Shown here: one piece after another, positions 22,811 to 33,480 of the stretch | Position numbering within the stretch: position 1 is the first letter of the stretch | Layout of the letters: every line of letters begins with the position of its first letter | Source of the DNA: Hyaloperonospora brassicae | Lineage: Eukaryota; Oomycota; Peronosporomycetes; Peronosporales; Peronosporaceae | Length of the DNA: 64,000 nucleotides | Assembly: GCA_947650285.1 (NCBI GenBank) | Contig: CANTFL010000144.1 | Location: 558,001-622,000, forward strand | Reading direction: 5' to 3' | Program-made: the position numbers and the translations under genes | Notes under the pieces: model-generated | Told to the model about the DNA's origin: nothing | What the model saw: the letters and a program-made list of their open reading frames with translations, nothing else | Databases searched by the model: none

Positions 22811-24188
22811 CTAGGTCGTTAACCTTAAATGAAAGAACATTTGATCTTCCATTCTTGCTGCGTTCCGTTTGTGTCGGTCGACCTCATTTGCGATGGAGTA
22901 TTGAACGAATCGGACTACCGCCTCTCGAGTCAGCAGGAAGTTCTCTACTGACTCGTTGTTTTGTCTTTCAGTGCGCTTCGTGCGCACTGCTAATAGATTG
23001 TTCTCTTCTTCAGCGAGGTAGTCTTCTTCCTCGCTGGCATTATCGTTGACGTTGCTGAATATACCAGCATCATCATCATCATCCGAGTCAATAATAGCGT
23101 TGCCGATTTTATTGAGGTGGTGTGCTTCATCGATGTCGACATTGTCGACATCGACATCATACGTGACGACGTAAGCGTCCACACGTGATGAGCAAGAGCC
23201 ATAACGGTTTTTGCTCCAGCGAGTCCCTCCCCCTCCTATCCAAGAGTCATACTCTAGAAGGGCGGGAAAACATGGATGGTGTAAGCCATTCACGTAAAAC
23301 GTTGTGTGCTGGGTTGAACCATGCACCGAATTATTGATGGCGAATTCTCCCATTGGAAGGAATTCGCTCCAACTCGAAAACGAGTGGACATATCCTCGAA
23401 GGATCTCTTCGAGGACACGATTCGCACGTTCCGTCTGACCATCTGTTTCGAGATGGTCAGAAGTAGACATCTTCAATCGTGTTCCAAGAGAACGGAACAC
23501 GGTTTGACAAAATTCCGCCGTGAACCGAGGGTCACGGTCGGATACGAGTTCACGGGGTAACCCGTGGAGTCTAGAGACCGTGTCTAGAAAGACACGAGCA
23601 AAACCTTGAGCCTTGATCGACTCGGGTACAGCAGCAAGATGCATCATCTTGCTGAAACGATCAACGAACACAAGATACCATTATTCTTGTGAGCGTCTTC
23701 GGGTTTCCCGAAGACGAAGTTCATTGAAATGGACTGCCAGCACTCTGTCGGAACAGGCAGAGGCTGCAATGGCGCACGGGATGAAGGACTAGGCTTCACC
23801 CGTTGACAAAACTCGCAAGCACGTATGTACTTGCGTACAAACCGATACTGGCGTGGCCAGTTAAAGTCACGACTTACCGTGAGGTAAGTCTTTTCTCTCC
23901 CACGATGGCCACCTGTTGGGGCATCGTGACACTCATACATGATGCGTAATCGAAAATCATTATGAGTGGGGACGACGACACGAGGCGTGTCGCCGTCAAC
24001 GGCTGTATAATATAACAGTCCGTTACGCGTTGTGTACCGATCCGATGAGGATCGATACAAAGCCGGTAAATCCTTCAATGATTTACTGGATGGATGCATC
24101 AGATGATCCATTAATCGCAGAAGATCCTTATCTTCTGCGTATGCCTTTCGTACGTCGTCAAGTACGCTTGACGACGGAACACTGGCTG
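22811..24188 (-). pseudogene. Integrase zinc-binding and catalytic core of copy A
   Basis: The HHCC motif is visible around 23935-23810 (H-D-A-P-T-G-G-H ... C-E-F-C). In the core, the first catalytic aspartate is replaced by asparagine (S-M-N-F at about 23720, where copy B has S-M-D-F). The second lies in S-D-R-D-P-R-F and the glutamate in N-R-V-L-E-E. A 1-nt deletion near 23672 and stops around 24112-24188 break the frame. Catalytically dead by the D-to-N change alone. Confidence 0.8.
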
Positions 24189-25499
24189 TCAGTGTCGCAT
24201 CAGTGGGCTTATCCTTGCTGTTGGATTGTGCGTCCGGCTCGAATCGGGCCGGCGCGAAAGCGCATCAGCGACGACATTGAGTCGTCCTAGTTTATACTCC
24301 ACGGAGAAGTTGTACTCCACGAAGAGATGCAGCCACCTCTCCATTCTCTGCGAGAGGTGTGGGCTGTTTACGGCCGTGCGTAGTGACGCATGGTCCGTAT
24401 AGACAACAAACGGTCTATCTCCCAAGAGATAGACGCGAAACTTAGCCAGTGCATACTTCATGGCAAGGAGTTCCTTGTCATGCACTGGGTAATTGCGCTC
24501 AGATGCCTGCAGCTGACGCGACTGATAATAGATGACGCGCTCTGCGCCATCTGCATCAAATTGCATTAACGCACAGCCGATCGCAAAATCGCTGGCGTCA
24601 CAGACCACATGAAATGGTCTGTCCTGATCTGCAATCGCCAAGATCGGCGACTGCATCAAGCTCCGCTTGATACCCTCAAAGGAACGCTGGCACTCAGCGT
24701 TCTATGACCACTTGACATTTTTCTTGAGTAAACAAGAAAGATGTACCGTCATCTCGGCGTGGTTGCGCGAGTACTTGTGTAAGTACGCCGCTAGTCCGAG
24801 GAACCTTCTTAGTCCCTTGACATCGACTAGCACTGGCCAGTCGGTGATCGCCTTGATCTTTTCGGGATCAGGGTGTACGCCGTGTTTACCCACGATGCAC
24901 CCAAGAAGTGGTATTTCGCTAGTTACGAATATGCACTTCTTGAGGTTGGCGTACAACTTATGCTTGCGCATAAGTTGAAAATCCTGACGAACGTGAGTTC
25001 TGTGAACTTCAACGTCCGTCTTTCCGTCCATATTTCGGATATGGACGAACACATCGTCGAAGTAACTCGGTGCGAAGTCTCGCACCGGTCTCAACAGATT
25101 TGTGACACATCTGTTGAATGTTTCAGGGGCATTGCTCAGCCCCTGTGGCATAACTAGCCACTCCCACAGCATCCCGCTGGGGGTACTCACTGCTGTGAAC
25201 GGGATGTCCCATTCACACATGAGGATCTGATAGAATCCGTCCATCAGATCCATGGACGAAAAGATGGTACTCTTTGACATACCATCAATGATTAAGTACT
25301 TTTTCGATATCGGCGTCTGAGCCGGTACCGTTGCAGCGTTCAACTTGTTAAATGCGTGCACTATCCGCCATTCTCCTGTGGCCTTTCGCACACAGAAGGT
25401 CGGAGAGCTGTGAGGGGATGTTGATTCCCTCACATGGCCCGCTGCTAAGCGATCGGCAAAGAACTTGTCGATCGCTAGTACATGTTCACGAGGCAGTGG
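24189..25499 (-). pseudogene. Reverse transcriptase-RNase H of copy A
   Basis: RT palm motifs are intact: S-S-M-D-L-M-D-G-F-Y (motif A), L-S-N-A-P-E-T-F (motif B) and Y-F-D-D-V-F-V-H (motif C, about 25060). RNase H begins C-D-A-S-D-F-A-I-G and continues with K-E-L-L-A-M-K-Y-A-L and Y-T-D-H-A-S-L. A TAG at about 24700 (Trp in copy B) separates RT from RNase H, and a TGA at 25500-25502 separates protease from RT. Otherwise the domain is well preserved. Confidence 0.85.
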
Positions 25500-25502
25500 T
25501 CA

Positions 25503-26902
25503 CTCCTTCATGACACAATACTTCGAGCCCGGTTTGAGCTCGATCTTTTGTCGAGTGCCTTTTTCATTAGGCAACTCGCAAGTTACGGATTCAGGGAATA
25601 CGTCCTTGAATTCGATCAAATCCTTATACAAAGGATTTGCCTGAAGTGACTCCCAGGATTGGGACGCGTATCGCTCAATCTGAGTCTTCTCATCGAGGAC
25701 ACTTTCGTCCATCGATGAGCTGCTGAGAACCCGTTCGTTTTCAGCAAATACTGTGGCCGACCGAATATCGGTCACATACTCGTCCTCTGTGACGAGTACG
25801 CAGATCTGCTTGACTTTGCCACTACGCAGATCACGCAAGAACCGTTTCGGTTCTAGCGTTGGCAACTGAGTTATCTCCGAAGTTAATTTCGGAGGCACAA
25901 TCAGATCAAGAGTATAAGCTCCTAGGCTTGATCCGTCTTAAACCAAGACGTTCAACGTCTCGGTTACTTCCTGGGAACTTCTTTCCACAGGTTGCTGAAG
26001 GCCTAATCCTTCAGCAAGTGACTCTTGAGGAATTCCTTCCTCAAGTACGTGGATTCTTATTCCCTCGACGTCTTCTGACTGTGGCTGTGCAACCACAGTC
26101 AGGTACCGATCATCTACGGTCGACTCTCCAGTCGACCTAGGATATCCTTGTTGCCGCTTGTGGGCAACCGGTTTACTCTTGCTAGGATGTCGCCCGCTAG
26201 GCGTGCATCCACGTCCCGGCCCACTCGACTTATTCGAGTGGTGGACCTTCGGCGCCGCCTGTACTTCTGTACAGCCGCCGGGGGCTTGCTCCACAGTGTA
26301 GCGATCAACTACACTGTGATCTTGTGCAGTCGTGTGAACGATCGAACCGCAAGTGAGGCCATCGCACTCACTCGCAGAACATCCACACGCTTGTGGACGC
26401 TCCAAGATGGTCATCAGACGGCCATCTGATGAACAAGTGGCAGGCATCTTCACGGATCGATGCTGCCAGCTCACCCTTGGCTCGTACTTTCTGAGCCAAG
26501 GTAATCCCAGAATGACATCAAATTTGTCATCCAGATCTAGTACGATGAAGTCATCATCGTACTGTTCGCACTCCAACGTGTGGTGGATTCCTACTACACG
26601 TTTCTCAACGGTAATCGATGCGCCTGTTTCAAGGCGCACCGTCATCCTCGTGAGGGTAATGTCGCGCTCAACGAACTTGAGCCTACGACCCTCTAGTGAC
26701 TGGCGTCGAACAAAGTTGTTCTATGCTCCACAGTCTACTAGGGCACGAAGCGACAAATCATTTGTCGCTTCCAAATTCAAGGTGATGAGCGAAACGTCAT
26801 CACCAGGTGCAGAGACACGCAATGATTGTGTATCTGGAGCAACTTTTGTCAAGAGATTTGCAAATTCTCTTGAGGTTGCTGGATCAGTAGGGCGCTCCGC
26901 CC
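25503..26902 (-). pseudogene. Protease and protease-RT linker of copy A
   Basis: The retropepsin motif is V-D-C-G-A followed directly by TAG (about 26727), where copy B has V-D-C-G-A-S. The flap-side hydrophobic strand V-I-L-G-L-P-W-L (about 26510) is the usual gypsy I-L-G-x-x-W/F motif. A long, poorly conserved linker follows. Pol would be expressed by -1 frameshifting from gag at 26918-26924. Frame shifts between 25898 and 25938 add to the damage. Confidence 0.75.
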
Positions 26903-26924
26903 CTACTGACCCCGACCATTTTTT
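26885..26924 (-). promoter_or_regulatory. Predicted -1 ribosomal frameshift signal of copy A
   Basis: In gag frame the minus strand reads A-AAA-AAT (26924-26918), a slippery heptamer of the X-XXY-YYZ type. After a 9-nt spacer comes a hairpin (26908-26885) with arms CAGTAGGGGCG and CGCCCTACTG, one bulged base and loop GAG. The gag TAG is inside the stem. Shifting -1 at the heptamer enters the frame that continues into protease. Confidence 0.7.
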
Positions 26925-28057
26925 GATGGTCCGTCTCGCTGTTGCGGCTTCGCAACAGCGCTGGACCCACGCCCATTGCCCTTTCTGGCAAAAGGTCGTC
27001 CATTTCGCTCAGTACTGTTTGGTACTGGGCGTGGAGCACTACACTCATATGCGTAGTGCCCTAACTTCTGACAGCGATTGCACTTCTGCAATCGATTGTT
27101 GTCTGAAGAGCGAGGTCTCTCGCTCTCAACATAGCAGAGGTCCATTGGTTCTGGACCTCCGATCTCTTGTCGTCTCGGAGGACGATTAGAGTTTGAGCTA
27201 GCATGAGCCTGTCTCATGCTATAGTCTTCCTGTTCCGCGGCTGATATCGCTTCTTCAAGCGTGTTCAGCTCAAGGCGAAACAGGTGGCTCCTGACGGGCC
27301 CTTCCGCGAGCCCTTGCATGAACACCGTAACCAACGTGTGTTCATGAACTGGGTTAGCAGTTATACTACTCGCTAGGAGTCGTTTACGTTGAGCGTAAGC
27401 GTGCACATCACGCTTACCCTGCTTGAGTTTCAGGAGCTCTGAGCGAGCCCTGAACTCAGCACGTGGCGGCTCAAACGTTTCTCTGAGCCGGGACTTGAAG
27501 TCATCTAGCGACCTAAACACATTTGGGTCGCTACTCTCGAGGCCCAGGGACCAAGTTTTGACACGACCTGCCAAGTGGTTCTGAGCAAATGTGAGTCTCA
27601 TTTGCTCATCGTCAAAGCGACGAGACTTTTTGGCTCTGTCGAGTTCGACAAACCACAGTAAGAGGGAGTCCTCCGGGACCTTACTGTACTTAGAGATGTC
27701 GACTTTCATGACTGCGGGACGACGCGTATGTGCCGTACCGCCCACAGCAACATAGAATTGCTGCTGTCTCAACAGCTCTGTCTGTTGAGCACCGAGTTCT
27801 CTCAACTGCTCGGACTGTTGAGAGCCTTGCTGGTGAAGCAAGGCTACTTTCTCCCTTTCGGCGACAAGTTCACTTTGGATGAACTTGGCTATCGCGGCAT
27901 GTTGTTGGTCTCTGTCTAGAGACTCCAACATGGCGCTAATGGCGAACTCGCCTACGGTAGAACTCGTGCGTTTTACCGCACTCCATTCGATGTCACTCAA
28001 TAGGTTGAACCCTTTACGCGTGGCGTGAAAGGTCTCTCCATCATCCAACATGTTCAT
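26903..28057 (-). CDS. Gag polyprotein of copy A (384 aa, intact)
   Basis: ATG at 28057-28055, TAG at 26905-26903. The N-terminal third contains a Gln/Glu-rich coiled coil (about residues 60-105). The middle is the retrotransposon gag (capsid-like) domain with R-L-R-E-T-F-E-P-P-R and a helix-rich segment ending in E-E-A-I-S-A-A-E-Q-E-D-Y. The C-terminus has one CCHC zinc knuckle, C-N-R-C-Q-K-L-G-H-Y-A-Y-E-C, in a basic tail. The protein would assemble the virus-like particle and bind element RNA. The stop codon lies inside the hairpin of a predicted -1 frameshift signal, consistent with Gag and Gag-Pol as the two products. Confidence 0.9.
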   Translation of the reverse strand: MNMLDDGETFHATRKGFNLLSDIEWSAVKRTSSTVGEFAISAMLESLDRDQQHAAIAKFIQSELVAEREKVALLHQQGSQQSEQLRELGAQQTELLRQQQFYVAVGGTAHTRRPAVMKVDISKYSKVPEDSLLLWFVELDRAKKSRRFDDEQMRLTFAQNHLAGRVKTWSLGLESSDPNVFRSLDDFKSRLRETFEPPRAEFRARSELLKLKQGKRDVHAYAQRKRLLASSITANPVHEHTLVTVFMQGLAEGPVRSHLFRLELNTLEEAISAAEQEDYSMRQAHASSNSNRPPRRQEIGGPEPMDLCYVESERPRSSDNNRLQKCNRCQKLGHYAYECSAPRPVPNSTERNGRPFARKGNGRGSSAVAKPQQRDGPSKNGRGQ

Positions 28058-28086
28058 GTTGGATGTTGTGGTCCTTGGAAGGACTA

Positions 28087-28098
28087 AAAGTGCTACCA
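28087..28098 (-). other. Candidate primer-binding site of copy A
   Basis: Two bases inside the 5' LTR the minus strand reads TGGTAGCAC. TGGTAGC would pair with a tRNA ending GCUACCA, as many initiator methionine tRNAs do. The match does not clearly extend further, so the primer tRNA is unproven. Confidence 0.4.
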
Positions 28099-28100
28099 GG

Positions 28101-28491
28101 TGTAACGGGGCACACCCTTGCGTGAACTTAACGCAAGGGTATCGTACCCCGACAAGCGTACACGAGGCAAACGAGGAAGCGTAGATAAGGGAAAAGTAAA
28201 ACTGTTGTATTAATATAATTAAGTCTTTTAACTACTGTCTCTTTGTTTAACCTGAACTAATTATGTTAATCTAACTGAGTGTATGGTGACGTCTCGTCAC
28301 CACTCATTGCGCGCAACCTGCGGTGATTGTTGGGTTGATATCGTCAAGATATCAACCAATGAGCAGACCCTTTGGTCGCTTCACCAATATCACCACTATC
28401 GGTGATATTGTTCAAAGAATATTCAACTTAATATTCTTTGTTGTCGCTTTCTTTTATGGGGACACTTCCATGTAACGGGCAGCCCGTTACA
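28101..28491 (-). repeat. 5' LTR of copy A
   Basis: 391 bp, plus-strand ends TGTAACGGGG and AGCCCGTTACA. It differs from the partner LTR at about six sites (for example TATC versus TACC in the GTTGATA hairpin, and TATGGGG versus TAAAGGG). It should carry promoter and polyadenylation signals for the minus-strand transcript; no TATA box was assigned. Confidence 0.95.
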
Positions 28492-29857
28492 GTAATCAAG
28501 TACGATTTGATACTTAATAAGCGTTTAAACATGTCTGCTTTTGCATTGTCGAGTGTTTCCTTTCTTGTCGAGAACCCAGACGTGATCTACGGACAGTCAT
28601 CGGAAACTCAAAAAAGTGGATAGCTTGATCATTAAGTGATGTGGTTACGTCGTGAGGAGCATCGAACCGACCGATATTTTTTCGCGAGGCGCCCGGAGAC
28701 TAGATATAGCAAAAATATTACAAGCATAGATATCAATTTGACTGTTTCATCTCTTTTTTCTGTTAGCTGTTGTAAGCTTAGCTATTAGCAACATTAGTAC
28801 ATCTCCCATTATTCTATGCCCAATATGTAAAGTAAGCATTATCTATATTCACCTTAGGTCGCACTGCACAGTCATCGTACAATGGACTGTCACGAGCGCA
28901 TATTGGCGATTCTTTTTTCGTGATGCGAAAGGGTCTTGACCTCTGAAGATTGTATGAAAGAGGATCAATATCGAGCGGTCATTTAGGGTGTGTGCAGATT
29001 AGGATACTACTGACACAATTGAGTACAATATGCCGTGTTCCGTACTCTTCATGTTACACATTCCACGCATACATACGCAACATTTACAACACATTGGTGT
29101 AAGCTTCATTAAAGTACAAGCCCAATGTCCGAATCTGGGTCGCCGAACTCCGACAGATCCTTGTCCGTCAGGGTGACAACTCATTTGACTTTCGTGTAGT
29201 TATACATAAAAGTCTTACGGCGTTCCGTGTGTCAATAATTACCAACGAATATTACAAATCACTTTCATCTTCAAGTGCGGCAATCCAATCGTCAGTCGAA
29301 ACGGTATCGGCCCATTTTCGCAGCATCATCGCAATAGTGCAGGTCGACCATATTTCTTACCTCTTCAAGCCCTGTGCTGATACTACTTTGTCACCGAAGT
29401 CGCAGGCATTACAACTACTGGTAAGGTAGGTTCAGGCCACAATAATGTTTATGTTGTTGTCTTTCGAATCAAGCTTGCACGTTGAGATGGGTCAACTGTG
29501 CTGACAAAGTCAAAACGTGTTTATGCTGCATCTTGAATACCAGTGCGAACTTCGCGCTAGAGACTGAAGTGCTCGGTAGGAACAAGAATGTCATATTTAA
29601 TCGGAAGTTTTCCATTATCGTACTGGTACTGCTCGATGTCAGCTGATTGGGAGAGCGAGCTTTGCGTGCCTTCTACAAGCCATCGGCACAGTAACTTTCG
29701 CGCAAATTCCCTTTTTGGTCGATGTTATAACGATCCCAATCGTCGCAATTATTGTATTCTCACGTGTTGTGCTCGACGCCTAGTTCCGTGGCGATAGACT
29801 TTGTATATACCACCTTACAAAATTATCCACTAGATGTGCTTTGGTCGCTGTCACAAG

Positions 29858-29974
29858 GACGGTCATCAATCTACCCTCCCAAACCTAATGATTCGACTGC
29901 CCTGCATTCTCAATGACGGTCATCAATCTACCCTCCCAAACCTAATGATTCGACTGCCCTGCATTCTCAATGAC
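29858..29974. repeat. 57-bp tandem duplication (two copies)
   Basis: The unit beginning GGTCATCAATCTACCCTCCC at 29861 recurs exactly at 29918. The period is 57 bp with no spacer, so it is a direct tandem duplication, not a CRISPR-like array. Confidence 0.9.
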
Positions 29975-32933
29975 AGACACATCGCAAAGTGTAAAATTTG
30001 GTCTCGAGTATTTGTGTAGCAATATACTCAGCAAATTTATAGCCTTCTTCGTTTCAGATTTTGCCTCACGCAAAGCCATAGCGAGCTCAATTGCAGTTTT
30101 TTCTACCAACACTTTCGTACACTTCACGTTTTGTCTCCATTGCTTGACATATACGCACAAAAAATGTCTAGTCAGCTTCTGATTCAGCTTTCACGTATAC
30201 TTTCGGTACGCCTCGGTGCTTTCCTGTCACCTGCCATTTTCTATCCAGAGAAAGTATGAGCGTGACACTCGATAAGAAAATGATAAAATCACCTTGATCT
30301 TCTGCTCACAAAGATACTTCTGTACCTTTATATGGGGTACTAACCTGATTTTGCAGTACTAAATGTCATTGTTGCATACCTTCTCTATCTATGCACCTAT
30401 ATGAAATGCGAACTGTGAGAGACCACCGGTAAGCTTACTACGTTCCAGACCTAACTTTTTTAAAAATGCTTTTACTTCTTCTTGCACAATTGGTTCCCGC
30501 AGGGTATGTTGCGTCCTGCGAAAAGCGTTTATGCATGTTTATGTGAGCATCATCATGCGCGGAGTTGGCGATTTCTATAACCAACTCGTTTGCTACAAAA
30601 AAGATATTCAGTGCATTTGTTGAGCGTGTTACCGGCCTTTCGCGAACTCAATCGTATCTTTGTCTACATTTTGCTTATGGGTCACTTATCGCAGCATGCT
30701 CTTCTTAACACAGTTATGAATATGAGCTTGTTCAATTCGACGGTGGAGTTTATTTTGTACTTAACGTGTTGCTTGGTTACAGCAGAATCAATCCATTGGA
30801 AGCAATAACATCCCTTTGTAGCACTATAATACTGGCAATAACGAAACGTTGTCCCTCTGCGCAATGACCTTTGTTCTAGGGGATTGAAGACCGCCCACGG
30901 AGAGCTAAAACTCACGGATTCACCAAGGCAAATATTAAGCGGAAATTTTGTGATGGGACTATAATATGACTTCCGTTTTGTGGGCGACCATTTAGTCAGC
31001 AGGACTGCGCGTTCAAAAAATTTATTCAGAAAATTATACTTTAATTTTTATGAAATATTGCTAATACAAAAAAGTCAAAGTCTAAACAATATAAATTATC
31101 TGATTGCAACAGATTGTAATAATTTAATCAGAATTGTATCAACCCAAAATGTTCAAGATCAACCACACGCCGTTATCGAGCATTTTCCATATTCATTACA
31201 GTGCAAACTTTCGTATCATATTGACGACAACTCACTTGTATTCGCGCGGTGTGCTGTCTAATTACCCCCTGTATATTGCTTGTTGTATTTTTGTATCCCT
31301 AAACTGACTTGGCAAATAGTATTTGGTTCCTTCAATCGAAAGATTTTCAAATGTAATCAGAAAATGTTTGTGCATATCGTTGCTACCCGGTCTTTGGATA
31401 TTAAAAAAATCTTACATGATTGCTTTTGTAGTCAGTATCATTCGCCGTGTGATGAATTGTAAGCGAACCTTTCAATTTCATTGGACTGTTTTGCTCGAGC
31501 ACACAACGCCACTGTTCCAATAAATCGGTGGCTGCTTACCCGAGCCGTTCTTATACGGACACGTGTTTAGCTGCAGTCCTCGGACCTATCATTAATAACC
31601 TTGGCGTCTGTGATCAGCCAGTCTGACTCCTGACTCAGACCCTTATCAGTCTGTCAATGGCATCGTTACTAAGGTTTTCGAGCACCTAATGAGAATTTAA
31701 TGAGGAACTAGTGTCGGATGTATATCGTCTCGGAGCTTTTCTCAACTTTTTGTTTTGTATACACCATAAGCCGTAATGAATATGTCACAAAAGCTAAATT
31801 ATGATCGATTGTTTCATACACAATTGGCAAATTCTGATCATTTCGAAATCGTACCCATCTTTCAACCATTGGTCGTCAATAAACGCTTTGTATCACGCCT
31901 CGCAACGCATATCCCTCCATGTTTCTACTCCATATAAAATAGGTTATGCTCCAGAACTCAATCGATCTACATTAGCGTCCAAGAAGATGATACGATGTCC
32001 CATCGCTGTCACAATTGGCGTGGCACTCTCTCTCCCATTTGGTATGGCAAAGGGCTGTCCATCCGGCTGCAGACATGTTCTTACAATAATCAACATAATC
32101 AAAATTGATGAGCAAATGACTGCTGTTGCCACCGCTTCGAATCCAGGTTTTCCCCAAATTATCCTTGCATACAAGTATAACCAGCGTATATTTTGATCCG
32201 CATTTTCTTTAAAGGCTCCGTTCGGGCAATTTACGATGGCATGGGTCACTACACCACGATGAAAACATCTTCTGTGTTGTTTGACAGGACGAATTTTTTT
32301 CTGTTTATCCGGGTCGTTCATTCGATACGTATTTCTTTTGTTTACTTGATCACCAGTATTATCACCGACAAACTTCTTACATGCGTCCAAAACCTTCCTC
32401 TAACGGGGCATAACGTATAGACTGTAGAAATGGCGCAACTGTTGAAACGTAGCGACAGTGGAGTGCAATTCATGTTAGAGTGCAGCGACTGGTTGTGGCC
32501 GAGGCGACGGTTGGTTGCGTGCACTAGATAGTCGTAGGCAACGTACAAGCATGAGCGTGGCAGGACAATGACGTCTAGCATAACTATCAATTATACATCC
32601 ACTTTCTCGGGCGCACTACGAGCTAAAGTATATTGCAAGCAGTGTAGTATAGTCTCCACCGACGACTATGGAGTCAAGTGCCTCGAAACCTTACGTACAC
32701 AAAAGCGCAGAGGAATCTCGACATCGGACAAACACGTTAGTTGACGGTAAAAGAGAACTACTTACTATCAGTATCACAACAACCTAAGTCTGTGTAATTC
32801 TGGATTGACAATATTGGAATACAAACATGAACAGTTGCTATCTGCTCACCGCCCGTAGCGCGCGTCTATCGTTCATTCAACGCTTTGACGTTGATGAACT
32901 AGCCTGTGTCAACCAATTCGCAGAAGCTACTAT

Positions 32934-33025
32934 ATGTCACGACAATATCTGCATCGGCGTTTACGACCGTCAATGCCATGTCACGACAATATCTGCATCG
33001 GCGTTTACGACCGTCAATGCCATGT
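32934..33025. repeat. 44-bp tandem duplication (two copies)
   Basis: The unit GACAATATCTGCATCGGCGT, starting at 32941, recurs at 32985. The copies are identical, indicating a recent duplication. Confidence 0.9.
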
Positions 33026-33480
33026 AACGACTGGCTCATCCCATTTGCATCTATTGTGGTCCCTACTTGTGTGACTGCGACGCTAGTAGAATGAGATGTG
33101 TGATAGGAGAAAGTGCTTCCTGCGAGTCGTAAAACGAGCAATAGGATACCATACGAGTAAAGAACAACGTCGGATGCAGCAAGTCTGCTTGCGACCTTCT
33201 GTCACCTTGGAACGTGCTTTTTCTTTCTGGCTGTGATATGCCAGACAGTTAACTGCACGGTCCCAAAACATCGACGTTTTTCCGCAATCATGTTCTTACC
33301 CACGCGTCCGAGGTCTCAGGCCACTATCGATGAAAAGTTTACGTGACATGAAGCAATTTGTAACTCATGCACAACTGCGACAACTTTCGTGTGTCATTCC
33401 TCCTATTTGGTCGATGAGCCAGTAACATACGTTGTGGATGAACGTGTTGTTATGCACTAACGATACTGCCTCTCATGTTT

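Larger units (their letters stand above)
20508..28491 (-). mobile_element. Copy A: nearly complete Ty3/gypsy chromodomain retrotransposon
   Basis: The 7984-bp element is bounded by LTRs 20508-20899 and 28101-28491 and flanked by a perfect 5-bp target duplication GTAAT (20503-20507 and 28492-28496). Transcription runs on the minus strand: 5' LTR (right), primer site, gag, protease, RT, RNase H, integrase, chromodomain, polypurine tract, 3' LTR (left). A plus-strand antisense frame starts near the 3' LTR. The two LTRs differ at only about six positions, indicating fairly recent insertion, yet pol carries several stops and frameshifts. The whole sequence is dense in short hairpins. Confidence 0.95.
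28497..33480. other. AT-rich intergenic region, no recognised gene
   Basis: Open frames of up to about 130-150 codons occur (31801-32196 plus, 31944-32390 minus), but they overlap on opposite strands, mostly lack ATG starts and match no family I know. Two short tandem duplications lie inside. Decayed transposon sequence is possible. Confidence 0.4.

Noticed and set aside
29858..29974. Repeat that might suggest a CRISPR array
   Set aside because: Only two abutting 57-bp copies with no spacers, in a eukaryotic genome.
30682..30915. Minus-strand fragment faintly like a transposase tail
   Set aside because: The resemblance was impressionistic, without catalytic motif or terminal repeats.
31944..32390. 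148-codon minus-strand frame with a hydrophobic segment
   Set aside because: Starts only with TTG, overlaps an equally long plus-strand frame and resembles nothing I can name.
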